Notes: generated by a model not told the origin, from the sequence alone. A stretch of 64,000 nt of DNA from Arcobacter_B sp049472135 (GCF_049472135.1 NZ_JBMOVV010000004.1:62001-126000); one strand, 5' to 3'; shown: positions 43,262 through 52,730, numbered from the stretch's first letter. Translations and numbers: made by a program.

Positions 43262-43281
43262 AAGTAAATTTTACTTCTATT
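43257..43281. terminator. Hairpin between LOG and aldo/keto reductase genes
   Basis: AATAGAAGTA (43257-43266) and TACTTCTATT (43272-43281) pair perfectly around AATTT, followed by TTTAT on the plus strand. It begins in the LOG stop codon and lies between convergent genes. Confidence 0.75.
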
Positions 43282-43282
43282 T

Positions 43283-44086
43283 TTATAATAACATATTAAC
43301 TAACCTTATTTCTTCCTCTTCTAAAATAAAATCATTGATATCTAAATCTTCTTTCATATGTATCTGTGAAGTTGTACCATTTAATGGTGTAATTCCTAAT
43401 TGAATTAAAAACTTATAAAAGATTTGAGGAATTGTTTTATCATATTTTATTGCTAAAGATTGAACTTCTTGTGAACTTAAAAGATGAGGATTAGCAGTTA
43501 AGGACCAAAAACTTTGATAAGTAATATCTTTTTGTCTACAAAATTCTCTTATTTGTTTATCATAATCGCTATCTTTATAAAACCTGTTTTGTACAACTTT
43601 AGGTTTTATCTCTAAAACATCATATAGATAAATAAGTAAATTTAAATCGTAACAATTACTAATTCCTATTTGCCCTACTTGCCCACACTGTACAAACTCT
43701 TGCATTGTTTTAAAAACATTTATAAAGTCCTCAATTGGACCAAAAGGAGAATGAACAAGATATGAATCAATATAGTCTGTTTTAAGATTCTCTTTTGATT
43801 TTATAAAGGACTTTTCAAGTTGTATTAAAATATCATCAGAAGCTAAATAAGGCATATTATCTTCATCTTGGCCATTTATTGGTGTAAATTTTGTTTGAAG
43901 AAAAATATCTTCTCTTTTTAAACCATTTTTATAGGCTTCTTCTAATCCTTCACCTACTAAATCTTCTCTATAGTGTCTTGGCTGACAAGCTGTATCAATT
44001 GCTTTAAAGCCACTAAGAAGTGCTTGTTTTACTAAATTTGATGTTTCTTCTTTTTTCCAGGCTGTTCCATATATCATATTTGGCAT
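43283..44086 (-). CDS. Aldo/keto reductase
   Basis: 267 residues of the AKR barrel family. The catalytic set is visible: D in AIDTACQ, Y in RHYRED, K in LQTKF and H in LVHSPFG. It reduces aldehydes or ketones with NAD(P)H. The usual YG turn is replaced by HYRE. GGAG precedes the ATG. It is followed on the same strand by nothing, and preceded by the DUF815 ATPase with 11 nt between, so the two may share an operon. Confidence 0.9.
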   Translation of the reverse strand: MPNMIYGTAWKKEETSNLVKQALLSGFKAIDTACQPRHYREDLVGEGLEEAYKNGLKREDIFLQTKFTPINGQDEDNMPYLASDDILIQLEKSFIKSKENLKTDYIDSYLVHSPFGPIEDFINVFKTMQEFVQCGQVGQIGISNCYDLNLLIYLYDVLEIKPKVVQNRFYKDSDYDKQIREFCRQKDITYQSFWSLTANPHLLSSQEVQSLAIKYDKTIPQIFYKFLIQLGITPLNGTTSQIHMKEDLDINDFILEEEEIRLVNMLL

Positions 44087-44097
44087 AATTTATACTC

Positions 44098-44859
44098 CTA
44101 TGAATTAAAATAAGCATTATAAAACTGCTTTGCTGTTCTAGCACTTTTACTTGCTCTACTTTGTGCAAACATTAAAGCTTGTTTATGTAACTCTTCTTTA
44201 TTTCCATTATAGTCTTTAAAATAAAAATCCACAAGTTTTAAATACTCTTGTTGACTTCCATGATAAAAACCTAACCATAATCCAAATCTATCACTTAATG
44301 ATATTTTCTCTTCTACACTATCTGAATAATGAATTTCTCCATTATTGCCTACTTTTGTACCATTATTATCACTATGATATTCTGTAATTAAATGTCTTCT
44401 ATTTGATGTCGCATATATTTTGACATTTGAAGCAGGAGCCTCAATAGACCCTTCTAAAATTCTTTTAAGTCCTTTATAGCCTTTTTCACCATCTTCAAAA
44501 GACAAATCATCACAGAAAATTATAAACTTAAATGGCAATTCTCTTATTTCATCAACAATATCTACTAAATCTTCTAAGTCATCCCTATCAATTTCAATTA
44601 ATCTTAGTTTTTCATCTTTAAACTCATTTAACAAAGCTTTCAATAAAGAAGATTTTCCTGTTCCTCTCGCACCCCAAAGTAAAACATTATTTGAAGGTAA
44701 GTCATTTATAAATCTTTTTGTATTTTTAATAAGTTCTTCTTTTTGATAATCAATTCCTATTAAATCCTTGAAACTTATAGAATCAAGATATTTAACAGGT
44801 TTTAAAAGTTGTTTTTTAGGTCTATATATTGCAGCATAAAAACTATTCCAATTTATCAT
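44098..44859 (-). CDS. DUF815-type AAA ATP-binding protein
   Basis: 253 residues. Walker A is GARGTGKSS and Walker B IIFCDDLSF, with a sensor region ATSNRRHLI. It belongs to the DUF815 group of AAA ATPases, whose function is unknown; the 'DSVEEKISLSDRFGLWLGF' stretch is typical. It lies between the EamA permease gene and the aldo/keto reductase gene on one strand, with short spacers. Confidence 0.88.
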   Translation of the reverse strand: MINWNSFYAAIYRPKKQLLKPVKYLDSISFKDLIGIDYQKEELIKNTKRFINDLPSNNVLLWGARGTGKSSLLKALLNEFKDEKLRLIEIDRDDLEDLVDIVDEIRELPFKFIIFCDDLSFEDGEKGYKGLKRILEGSIEAPASNVKIYATSNRRHLITEYHSDNNGTKVGNNGEIHYSDSVEEKISLSDRFGLWLGFYHGSQQEYLKLVDFYFKDYNGNKEELHKQALMFAQSRASKSARTAKQFYNAYFNS

Positions 44860-44872
44860 AATTTAGCCTTTT

Positions 44873-45766
44873 TTATTTTATTTCTTTACTTTTTTTCAAT
44901 AATATAATAGTAGCAAAAATAGATAATAAAATACCAATAAAACTGTTTTGATTTATTTTCTCATTTTCATAAAAACAGATTATTACTGCTACAATAGCTG
45001 GATTTAAATAAACATAAGCCATTAATTTATTTGGACCTAAAATAACTGTTGACTTTTGATATAAAAAAACTGTAAATAATGTAGCACCTATACTTAAATA
45101 TATCATATACCAAAAGTTTAATCCAACAAGTTTATCTAATTGTATTGGTATATCTAAAAAAAATAAAGCAATACTCATCCAGATGATTCCTCCCAATAGT
45201 GTCATCAAAGTAAGAGTAATTACTTCATCACCTTTTTCATAAAAATATTTTGCACCAATTGAATATAAAGCCATTGATACAACAGCAAATAAAAAGATAA
45301 TATCTCCATTATTAAAAGTAAGATTCAACAATTTCTGGATATTTCCATCAAAGATGACTATACTTGTTCCAATCATTCCTAAAATATAAATAAAAAGCTT
45401 TGAACTGTTTAACCTATCTTTAAATACAAAATTTGTAAATACAGCTGTAACCAATGGTACTAAAGTAAATAGTGTTGCTGTATTTAAAGCTGTTGTCTCT
45501 TCTAAGGCCTTGAAAAGTAAAATAAAATATAGACTATAAAAAAGGCTTATTTTAAGTCCTTTTATAAAACTAGTTTTTATCTTAATTCTATATTTTTTTA
45601 TAAACAAAACAAAAGGTAGTAAAACAATAAATGCTAAAATAAATCTAAATAGAGTTAAAGATATTGGGTCTACTACTCCTGATAACTTACCTGAGATGAT
45701 AAAAGATATAGCAACTAATATTGTTGCAAAAAATACTAAAAAATGTGCCTTTAAATTTTGATTCAT
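44873..45766 (-). CDS. EamA/DMT-superfamily transporter
   Basis: 297 residues with ten membrane helices in two EamA repeats (for instance TLFRFILAFIVLLPFVLF and YVYLNPAIVAVIICF). It probably exports a small metabolite. The start was moved to ATG 45766 because AAGGA lies just upstream; the open frame to 45814 is charged and lacks a ribosome site. It is divergent from a Crp/Fnr-type regulator 82 bp away that may control it. Confidence 0.9.
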   Translation of the reverse strand: MNQNLKAHFLVFFATILVAISFIISGKLSGVVDPISLTLFRFILAFIVLLPFVLFIKKYRIKIKTSFIKGLKISLFYSLYFILLFKALEETTALNTATLFTLVPLVTAVFTNFVFKDRLNSSKLFIYILGMIGTSIVIFDGNIQKLLNLTFNNGDIIFLFAVVSMALYSIGAKYFYEKGDEVITLTLMTLLGGIIWMSIALFFLDIPIQLDKLVGLNFWYMIYLSIGATLFTVFLYQKSTVILGPNKLMAYVYLNPAIVAVIICFYENEKINQNSFIGILLSIFATIILLKKSKEIK

Positions 45767-45848
45767 AAAATTCCTTTTTTCTTGAAGTTTATAAAAAAGA
45801 GTTTTTTTTGTCATTTACATAGGTTGATTTTTTAGCTAATATTCCAAA

Positions 45849-46442
45849 ATGAATGAAGAAAATATATTTAATAAATTAAAAGAAACCCTAAACTCATATA
45901 CTTATATTTCAGAAGAAACATGGAATGATTTTAAAAAAATATGTACAATCAAAAAAATACCAAAAGGCTCTTATGCTTATGATATGTATTCAAAAGTAAA
46001 TGAAATCTCTTTTGTGTATCAAGGTTTATTTAGAACATTTAATATAAATGAAAATGCAGAAGAATACACAAAAAACTTCTTTTGGGAAACAAGATTTTAT
46101 GGGCCTATGGTTGCACTTCTAGCAAATAAAGAAGTTGATTCATGTGTACAAGCTTTAGAAGACTCAATTGTTGTTGATATACAACATGATAAATATCGAC
46201 AATTACTTAAAAAGTATGATGATCTAAAAATGTATCATATTTTGTATTTGGAAAAACATTGGATTTTACAAAAAGATCACAATACATATGCTTTAGTTTT
46301 AGAAGATGCAAAAGTAAGATATGAGAGATTCTTAAAAGAGTTTGCACATATCTTACCAAGACTTTCGCAATATCATATTGCTTCATATCTTGGTATATCT
46401 GCTACTCATTTAAGTAGAATAAGAAAATCTTTAAATGATTAA
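45849..46442 (+). CDS. Crp/Fnr-family regulator
   Basis: 197 residues: a cyclic-nucleotide-binding-like beta roll (KKIPKGSYAY to SIVVDI) and a C-terminal winged helix (HIASYLGISATHLSRIRKS). There is no Fnr cysteine cluster, so it is not an oxygen sensor of that type. Members with divergent EamA permeases often control them. No good ribosome box precedes the ATG. It overlaps the convergent PhnA gene by 4 nt. Confidence 0.88.
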   Translation: MNEENIFNKLKETLNSYTYISEETWNDFKKICTIKKIPKGSYAYDMYSKVNEISFVYQGLFRTFNINENAEEYTKNFFWETRFYGPMVALLANKEVDSCVQALEDSIVVDIQHDKYRQLLKKYDDLKMYHILYLEKHWILQKDHNTYALVLEDAKVRYERFLKEFAHILPRLSQYHIASYLGISATHLSRIRKSLND

Positions 46443-46777
46443 GATTTTTTCACATAAATAGGTGTGATTTTAATAGCACCTATTTTTGGTATTTTACAAT
46501 CTATATTATGATTGTCTGCACTATCAACTAATCTAATGTTTTTGATTTTTGTACCAACTTTTACAATAGATGAACTTCCTTTGATTTTTAAATCTTTAAT
46601 AACAGTTACATCATCCCCTGCTCTTAAAATTGCACCATTTGCATCTTTTACAGTAAACTCTTTTTCTTCTAAATCCTCTTTTGTAAACTCATAAGTACAT
46701 TCAGGACAGATGATTAAACTTCCATCTTCATATGTATATTCGCAGTTACATTTTGGACAGTTTGGTAACTCTTGCAT
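46439..46777 (-). CDS. PhnA/YjdM-family zinc-ribbon protein
   Basis: 112 residues: an N-terminal zinc ribbon (CPKC ... CPEC) and the PhnA domain (VKDANGAILRAGDDVTVIKDLKIKG is the family's core). It was once called an alkylphosphonate gene, but the role is unsettled and no phosphonate genes are nearby. AAGGA precedes the ATG. Confidence 0.92.
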   Translation of the reverse strand: MQELPNCPKCNCEYTYEDGSLIICPECTYEFTKEDLEEKEFTVKDANGAILRAGDDVTVIKDLKIKGSSSIVKVGTKIKNIRLVDSADNHNIDCKIPKIGAIKITPIYVKKS

Positions 46778-46788
46778 ATCTTTCCTTT

Positions 46789-47421
46789 TTATTCATCACC
46801 CATTTCAATAGCTACTTTTAAGAATCCTGTAAAAACAGCATTGTCAAACTTCACTGAAGGATGAACGTTTTTTTTCATATCATCTAAATGTTTTGAATAC
46901 TTTTCATAAAACTCAAAACTAGGTTTTGGTTTATAAACAACATCTTTTAAATCAAAGTATTTTATGATATTTTTTGTAGTTGTAGGTTTTATAAAATACT
47001 CACTTTGCCTATTTAAATAATAAGGCACTACACTTATTATAGTCCATTTAGAAAGCCTAAACTCCCCTAAAAACTCAACTAAACCTTCAAAACCTTGCTT
47101 TTTATCTCCATATAAAAGCTCATAAATCTCAATACTTAACATATCTTTTTCATATGAGTTTAAAGTAGCTAACGCATCTTTTAGTTTTAGCTTATCAAAC
47201 AGAGATACCATAACGGATTTTTGTACAACTTTATAAAAGTTTTCTACTACTAAATTTGGATTTGAAAAGTTCTCTTTTTTCAAAGCCTCTTTTGCAAAAT
47301 CTTCAAGCTTTTCAGGCTTAAATTTTTTCATAGTAGGAAAAAAGTGCTCATCCCTAAAACCTTTTGGATATTGTTCTAAAAACTCAGCTTCTATATCTTT
47401 TAGTCTTTCTAAATAGTACAT
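46789..47421 (-). CDS. Conserved-looking protein of unknown function
   Basis: 210 residues, soluble, rich in lysine and aromatic residues. I do not recognise a family. It has no signal peptide, membrane helix or cysteine; a helical C-terminus ends GFLKVAIEMGDE. It starts one base after the racemase stop on the same strand and is followed 11 nt later by the PhnA-like gene, so these three look like one transcription unit. Confidence 0.7.
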   Translation of the reverse strand: MYYLERLKDIEAEFLEQYPKGFRDEHFFPTMKKFKPEKLEDFAKEALKKENFSNPNLVVENFYKVVQKSVMVSLFDKLKLKDALATLNSYEKDMLSIEIYELLYGDKKQGFEGLVEFLGEFRLSKWTIISVVPYYLNRQSEYFIKPTTTKNIIKYFDLKDVVYKPKPSFEFYEKYSKHLDDMKKNVHPSVKFDNAVFTGFLKVAIEMGDE

Positions 47422-47422
47422 A

Positions 47423-48121
47423 TCAATTCTTCTTTAAAGCCTCGTTTACAGACTCTTGTGCATGTATACTTGTAGTATCAAATAGTTTTATGTCTGTATC
47501 TTTTTGTGATACTAACATTCCTATTTCAGTACAACCCAAGATAACACCTTGAGCTCCTTTTGATTTTAATAAATCCATTATTCTTAAATACTCTTTTTTT
47601 GAAGAATCATTTATTTTTCCAAGACATAATTCCTCATATATTATCTCATGAACTATTTTTATATCTTCTTTATTTGGAACTATTACTTCAATATCAAAAT
47701 TCTTTGAAATAGTATCTTTATAAAAATCCTGCGCCATAGTAAAAGCAGTACCTAAAAGCCCTACTTTTTTGATACCTTCTTCTTTCAGTTTTTTACCAGT
47801 TGCATTTGCAATATGTAAAATAGGAATACTTATATTTTCTTGAATAATAGGTGCAACTTTATGCATAGTGTTTGTACAAATAAGCAAAAAATCAGCCCCT
47901 GCATTTTGGATATTTTGTGCAGCTTCACTTAATATATCTGCTGTTTCATCCCACTTACCTAAGTGTTGCAGTTTTTCTATCTCATCAAAATCAACACTAT
48001 AGATGACTACTTTAGCACTATGTAAACCACCTAGTTGTTTTTTAACTTCTTCGTTGATTTGTTTATAGTATAAAGCTGTACTTTCCCAACTCATGCCACC
48101 AAGTAATCCTATAGTTTTCAT
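47423..48121 (-). CDS. Aspartate/glutamate racemase-family protein
   Basis: 232 residues. The two catalytic cysteines are visible in LICTNTMH and VILGCTEIG, with the family start GLLGGMSWEST. It probably interconverts D- and L-amino acids (the RacX/YgeA group), with substrates not fixed by the sequence. It lies 9 nt after the GyrI-like gene on the same strand. Confidence 0.9.
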   Translation of the reverse strand: MKTIGLLGGMSWESTALYYKQINEEVKKQLGGLHSAKVVIYSVDFDEIEKLQHLGKWDETADILSEAAQNIQNAGADFLLICTNTMHKVAPIIQENISIPILHIANATGKKLKEEGIKKVGLLGTAFTMAQDFYKDTISKNFDIEVIVPNKEDIKIVHEIIYEELCLGKINDSSKKEYLRIMDLLKSKGAQGVILGCTEIGMLVSQKDTDIKLFDTTSIHAQESVNEALKKN

Positions 48122-48130
48122 TTTAAACCT

Positions 48131-48577
48131 TTATTTTATAGAAATATAAATCTCTATTTGCTCATCTTCTTCATATCTTTCAAAGTCAAAGTTATATGCT
48201 CTTTCATATTCACACTCTTCTGAGCTAAAATAGTTCCAAACATCATGCCATGCATCTATTACTACATCAGGTAACTCACCTTGTTTTGTAAATACTAAAT
48301 ACCTGTCTTTCTCAATAGTAATAGCATTTTTAGGTTTAGTAACTTCTACCCCTACTGTATAATCATAATCAGAGTTTACATCATTTTCATATTTGTTATA
48401 AAGTCCATACATTGCAAAACTTTTTGCTTTGTTGAATGTCTTTGACTCAATATTGTCATCAACATATTTTTGCCATAAATCTGGTATTTTTGCTTGTTCT
48501 TCGTTTAGTTCTGTTTCGTTGTTTGTTCTTGTAGTGATACCTGCTACATAGAATTTTTCTAAGTATTTTACTTTCAT
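48131..48577 (-). CDS. GyrI-like effector-binding-domain protein
   Basis: 148 residues of the GyrI/AraC effector-binding fold, without a DNA-binding part: YLEKFYVAGITTRTNNE, a central AMYGLYNKYE, and a C-terminal DFERYEEDEQIEIYI. Such stand-alone domains bind small hydrophobic molecules. The role here is unknown. It is first in the racemase unit. Confidence 0.82.
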   Translation of the reverse strand: MKVKYLEKFYVAGITTRTNNETELNEEQAKIPDLWQKYVDDNIESKTFNKAKSFAMYGLYNKYENDVNSDYDYTVGVEVTKPKNAITIEKDRYLVFTKQGELPDVVIDAWHDVWNYFSSEECEYERAYNFDFERYEEDEQIEIYISIK

Positions 48578-48658
48578 ATTTCTCTTTTGTTTTTTATTTA
48601 TGTAATAGTAGCAAAAGAATATAAAAAGAATTTGATTTTAGCTTGAAGTCTTGTATAC

Positions 48659-48676
48659 ATCGCCTTTAAAAGGCGA
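48659..48676 (-). terminator. Hairpin after the YbhB-like gene
   Basis: ATCGCCTT and AAGGCGAT form an 8-bp arm pair around TA in the spacer after the stop at 48681. It is GC-rich for this genome, but no T-tract follows, so it is a moderate call. Confidence 0.5.
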
Positions 48677-48680
48677 TATA

Positions 48681-49205
48681 TTATCTTTTATAGTATGAGA
48701 TTAGTGAAGCTTTTGCTATTGCGTGGTTGTTTAAGTAGTAACCTACAATTGCAGGGTTTGTGTTTTTATCTAGGCCAAGTTTATCTGTATCTAAGGCATA
48801 TACAGTGAAGATGTATCTATGAGCTTTATCTCCTTTTGGAGGACAAGCACCACCAAAACCACCTTTTCCATAGTTTGTAACACTTTGAACTATATCTTTA
48901 TGCTCTTTTGAACCAAAGTCTTTTTCTAAACTCATAGTATCTTTTGGTATATCAAAAACTACCCAATGCCACCAACCAGAGCCAGTTGGTGCATCTGGAT
49001 CATACACAGTTATAGCAAAAGATTTTGTACCTTTTGGTGCATTTTCCCATGAAAGATGTGGAGATGTATTTTCACCTATACATCCAAAACCATTAAACTC
49101 TTGAGTTTTTGTAAGTTGTCCTTTTAAAGTATCACTTTTTAAAGTAAAATTGTCAGCAAATAGAGAAATAAAACTAAATGCTAGTACTAATAATATTTTT
49201 TTCAT
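48681..49205 (-). CDS. YbhB/YbcL (PEBP)-family protein with signal peptide
   Basis: 174 residues: a signal peptide (LVLAFSFISLFADN) and the phosphatidylethanolamine-binding fold with DPDAPTGSGWWHWVVFD and GGACPPKGDKAHRYIFTVY, the family's ligand loop. The function in bacteria is unknown; Raf-inhibitor naming comes from eukaryotes. It is alone on its strand between spacers. Confidence 0.92.
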   Translation of the reverse strand: MKKILLVLAFSFISLFADNFTLKSDTLKGQLTKTQEFNGFGCIGENTSPHLSWENAPKGTKSFAITVYDPDAPTGSGWWHWVVFDIPKDTMSLEKDFGSKEHKDIVQSVTNYGKGGFGGACPPKGDKAHRYIFTVYALDTDKLGLDKNTNPAIVGYYLNNHAIAKASLISYYKR

Positions 49206-49271
49206 ATTCTTCCTTTTTGTAAGATAGTCTTATTATAAACTAAAATATTATAAAAAAGTACTAGAAAAAAA

Positions 49272-50087
49272 CTAATTTTTGTTGTTTTTTATTTGTTTTG
49301 GAGTTAAGTTATACTCTTTTTTAAACACTTGTATAAACCAAGATAAGTTATCAAAGCCACACTGTATACAAACTTCACTTACATTTTTATCACTATTTTC
49401 TAAAAGTATCTTTGCTCTTTGTAGTCTTTTTTTTGTTTGCCATTTTTTAGGTGTTGTTTTATAAACTTCTTTAAATTTCTGCCTAAAAGATATATCACTC
49501 ATTTTTAAAAGATAAGATAGGTCTAAAATATTGTCTTCATAAGAAAAGTTGTTTTCTATAAAAGATTTGAAATAGTTATCTTTATAGATTGAGTATAAAA
49601 AGCTTTTAAATTCATTTGAGTATTTACTGTTTAAGATATTTAAAAAAGCCTCTTCTAGTTTTAGTTTTATGATTTCTTTATTTGTTGTTTTTAAAGTCTT
49701 TACATAGTTACAAGTAGAGTTCATAACGATACTAAGCTCTTGTGTCTTTTCAAAACTTAATATGTCCGTTTCTTTTGAGTTTTCATCTTTAAAAGATATA
49801 TTGTATTTTGAGATAAAATCTAAAAGTGTAGAGTCTTCATAAAAAAACAACATAGCTTCATAATACTCATCTAAAACTTCACTCATTACATAAGTTCCAC
49901 TTTTTAGAAATAAAAACTGATTCTCATCCACATAAATATCTTTATCATTTAAATGAAGAATTTTTGTACCTTTTATTACAAGTATCAAGACATTTGATTC
50001 TAGTAAAACTTCGTTTTTATGCTGTGGCTCTTTTTGAATATAGTTCAAATATGAAAAGCTTTGAGTTTCAGGTATTTTTAGTTTCAA
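49272..50087 (-). CDS. AraC-family regulator
   Basis: 271 residues: an N-terminal cupin-like ligand part and a C-terminal pair of helix-turn-helix motifs (LLKMSDISFRQKFKEVYKTT and VSEVCIQCGFDNLSWFIQVF). The start is TTG 50087, with AAGG 7 nt before it; an ATG is not available nearby. It is the last gene of a leftward run from the hydrolase and the acetyltransferase, so it may regulate them or itself. Confidence 0.9.
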   Translation of the reverse strand: MKLKIPETQSFSYLNYIQKEPQHKNEVLLESNVLILVIKGTKILHLNDKDIYVDENQFLFLKSGTYVMSEVLDEYYEAMLFFYEDSTLLDFISKYNISFKDENSKETDILSFEKTQELSIVMNSTCNYVKTLKTTNKEIIKLKLEEAFLNILNSKYSNEFKSFLYSIYKDNYFKSFIENNFSYEDNILDLSYLLKMSDISFRQKFKEVYKTTPKKWQTKKRLQRAKILLENSDKNVSEVCIQCGFDNLSWFIQVFKKEYNLTPKQIKNNKN

Positions 50088-50098
50088 TCTATTTCCTT

Positions 50099-50572
50099 TT
50101 AATTACTCATATCTTTTATCATAGAATGGTTTATAAGAGTTTGATTTTCTCTTTTTATATGATTTTCTTTTACTTTTTTAAAACCAAATTTTTCAAAGAA
50201 CTTTGCAGCTGTTATACTTGCATCAACTCTTAATATTTTAATATTTGAATTATCTGCATCTTTAAGTATCTGCTCTATCATAAACTTCCCTATTTTTAGA
50301 CCTTGATATTTATGATGAACATAAAAACAATCAATATAATCATCTTCATAAATATAAAAACCTACGATTTCATCTTCAAGCATACACAGATAAGTATTTG
50401 AAGTTTTAAGTCTATTTTGCCAAGCTTTTAAATCTATACTTTTATTTGCCCAAGCATTTAACTGCTCTTTTGTGTAATCTTTTTTATTTATATTGTGTAC
50501 AGTGTTTATAAAAAGATTTACTACTTCTTTTAAGTATTTTTCTTTATAGTTTTTGATGGTAAATAAATTCAC
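50099..50572 (-). CDS. GNAT-family acetyltransferase
   Basis: 157 residues. The acetyl-CoA site is visible as HHKYQGLKIGKFMIEQIL (the Q/R-x-x-G-x-G/A pattern) and the C-terminal AAKFFEKFGFKKV. The start is GTG 50572, overlapping the hydrolase stop as GTGA. The substrate is unknown. Confidence 0.9.
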   Translation of the reverse strand: MNLFTIKNYKEKYLKEVVNLFINTVHNINKKDYTKEQLNAWANKSIDLKAWQNRLKTSNTYLCMLEDEIVGFYIYEDDYIDCFYVHHKYQGLKIGKFMIEQILKDADNSNIKILRVDASITAAKFFEKFGFKKVKENHIKRENQTLINHSMIKDMSN

Positions 50573-51531
50573 TTTAAAATACTCACTATTGTATCTATTA
50601 TATTTTTATGAATCAACTCTTTACTAACTTTCTCTTCATAACAAAGATTTGGGTTTTCTTTTGTACCTTTTAATATCATCTTTCCTTTTTTAGTACATAG
50701 AGAAAAAGAACTAAAGACATTTGAGTTTTTTATCTTTTCATATGTAAAACTATCTTTGAAATGACTATTATCTAATAGCTTTTGATTAGATAAATTTATA
50801 AATGAAAAATCTGTCATACTATCTTCTAAACTATTTTTATCAAACATATTTGAATACTCCATATCAAATAAAACTGCTTTTTTACTTGGTATTGAAACTT
50901 TTATGTCTTTTATAAACTCCACGTCAAAAGCCTTTAAATCAATGCCATTTTCTTTATACCAAGCACAATCTAAACTTTGAGTATTTAAACACTGTTTTTT
51001 GTATCTTTCAAGATTTAAATTAGCAGATGAAGACAAAGCAAAACTAGTAGCTCCAAGTAAAAAACCTACAGAATTGATATTTTCATAATCAATACTATCT
51101 TTAAATTTTTCAGTCTCTTTTAGCTTTTCAAAAGATATAAGTATATCATTTGCTCTTAACCAAGGCTCATAAAAAGCAGTTTTTTTATCAAGCTTACTTT
51201 TAGCAAGCAAAACTATAAAACCTTTTTGCACCAAAGCCTTCGCTAACCAATCTATCTGATTAGAAGCACTTCTAAGACCTCCATGAGATAAAAAAATCAA
51301 AGGGTACTTACCCTTTTTTAAAGTCCCATCTAAAGCAACACTTTGAGACATAAAAAGTTTATGTTTTCCTAAAATAAAGTCTTCATTATCAAGACTTGGA
51401 TAAAACACCATAACTTTTATATCATAGTTTCTATGCTTTGAATAAACATCAAAAGTTGTAAATCCTACTTTGTTATTGGCAAATAATGTTGTAGATATAA
51501 AAAAGAAAAGAAGTAGTGTTTTTTTATTCAT
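50569..51531 (-). CDS. Exported dienelactone-hydrolase-like protein lacking the serine
   Basis: 320 residues: a signal peptide (LLLFFFISTTLFANN) and an alpha/beta-hydrolase-like body with FLSHGGLRSAS and NQIDWLAKALVQKGFIV. The nucleophile elbow that should read GxSxG is GFLLG, so the serine is leucine. The cysteine pairs (QCLNTQSLDC and SLCTKK) suggest disulfides in the periplasm. It may be a non-enzymatic relative or use another residue. Confidence 0.75.
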   Translation of the reverse strand: MNKKTLLLFFFISTTLFANNKVGFTTFDVYSKHRNYDIKVMVFYPSLDNEDFILGKHKLFMSQSVALDGTLKKGKYPLIFLSHGGLRSASNQIDWLAKALVQKGFIVLLAKSKLDKKTAFYEPWLRANDILISFEKLKETEKFKDSIDYENINSVGFLLGATSFALSSSANLNLERYKKQCLNTQSLDCAWYKENGIDLKAFDVEFIKDIKVSIPSKKAVLFDMEYSNMFDKNSLEDSMTDFSFINLSNQKLLDNSHFKDSFTYEKIKNSNVFSSFSLCTKKGKMILKGTKENPNLCYEEKVSKELIHKNIIDTIVSILK

Positions 51532-51602
51532 TTCATAACCCTAATGTAAATGTATAGAGATAAATTTTTTATAGGAAAATATATAGTTTTTAAAATAGCT
51601 TA

Positions 51603-51623
51603 AGCCTTGAAAATATCAAGGCT
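51603..51623 (-). terminator. Hairpin after dapE
   Basis: AGCCTTGA (51603-51610) and TCAAGGCT (51616-51623) pair perfectly around AAATA, just after the dapE stop. A mixed T-rich stretch follows on the minus strand. Confidence 0.65.
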
Positions 51624-51629
51624 TTAAAA

Positions 51630-52730
51630 TTAAAACTTCTTAATCAAGTCCACATAAACAGCAGTTAAATTTTCTACTTCTTTTACTGTTGTTCTCTCGC
51701 CTACACTATGGATAGTATCGTTGATTACTCCAAACTCTATGGCTTCTATTCCAAAGCTTCCAAAGTATCTAGCGTCACTTGTACCACCTGCTGTTGAGTG
51801 TTTTGTAGTAACTCCTGTGATTTCTTTGATTGAGTTTTCCATAGCTTTTACTACTTTTGATTCTTTGTTTGTTACAAATGGAAAAGAACCTTGTGTAGTT
51901 TTAAAGTCATACTCTAAACCTTTTAGATTTTCATGGATGAACTCTTCTACTGATTCTCTCGTAGTGTTTGTTGAGTTTCTTACATTGAACATAAGTTTTA
52001 ACTCATTTGGTGTTACATTTGTAACTTCCATACCACCTCTTATATCAGTGATTACCATCTTTGAAGGAGAGAAGTACTCATCTCCATCATCTAGGTTATG
52101 TCCTGCTATTTTTGGCAATACATGAGCAAAGTTATGTACTGGATTTATACACTTTTCTGGATATGCTGCATGACCTTGCTTTCCTTTGATAGTAATATAT
52201 CCGTTGATACTTCCTCTTCTTCCTACTTTTATAGCATCTCCAAATACATCTTCACATGTAGGCTCTGCAACTACTGCGTATTGAGGTATGAAGTTTATCT
52301 CTTTTAAATGCTCAAGCATTTTAATAGTTCCATAAGTTCCCTCTCCTTCTTCATCAGAAGTCATAAGAATACTTAGTGTCCCATCAAAATCAACGGCGTG
52401 TTTACAAGCATATAAAAACGCTGCATCACCACTTTTCATATCTTGTGTTCCACGTGCTGTGATAACACCATCAATAATATCAGCAGCAAAAGGATCTACA
52501 TCCCATCCTTGACCTGGAGGTACTACATCTATATGTCCTGCAAAACATAAGTGTTGTGGATTGTCGTTGAATTTTTTATAATAAAATCTATTTTTTACGC
52601 CTTCCATATCAACACTTATACATTCCCATGTATCACCTAAATACTCTTCTATAAAATCAAACGCCCCATCATCATCAGGAGTAACTGACTTAAATCTTAA
52701 TAATTTTTGAAATAGTTCTATAACTGTCAT
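51630..52730 (-). CDS. dapE: Succinyl-diaminopimelate desuccinylase DapE
   Basis: 366 residues of the M20 zinc peptidase family. FAGHIDVVPPG gives the first metal ligands, TSDEEGEGTYG the catalytic glutamate region, and TAGGTSDARYF the later part. It makes LL-diaminopimelate in the lysine and peptidoglycan pathway. AAGGA precedes the ATG. It ends a leftward run, with its own hairpin. Confidence 0.95.
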   Translation of the reverse strand: MTVIELFQKLLRFKSVTPDDDGAFDFIEEYLGDTWECISVDMEGVKNRFYYKKFNDNPQHLCFAGHIDVVPPGQGWDVDPFAADIIDGVITARGTQDMKSGDAAFLYACKHAVDFDGTLSILMTSDEEGEGTYGTIKMLEHLKEINFIPQYAVVAEPTCEDVFGDAIKVGRRGSINGYITIKGKQGHAAYPEKCINPVHNFAHVLPKIAGHNLDDGDEYFSPSKMVITDIRGGMEVTNVTPNELKLMFNVRNSTNTTRESVEEFIHENLKGLEYDFKTTQGSFPFVTNKESKVVKAMENSIKEITGVTTKHSTAGGTSDARYFGSFGIEAIEFGVINDTIHSVGERTTVKEVENLTAVYVDLIKKF

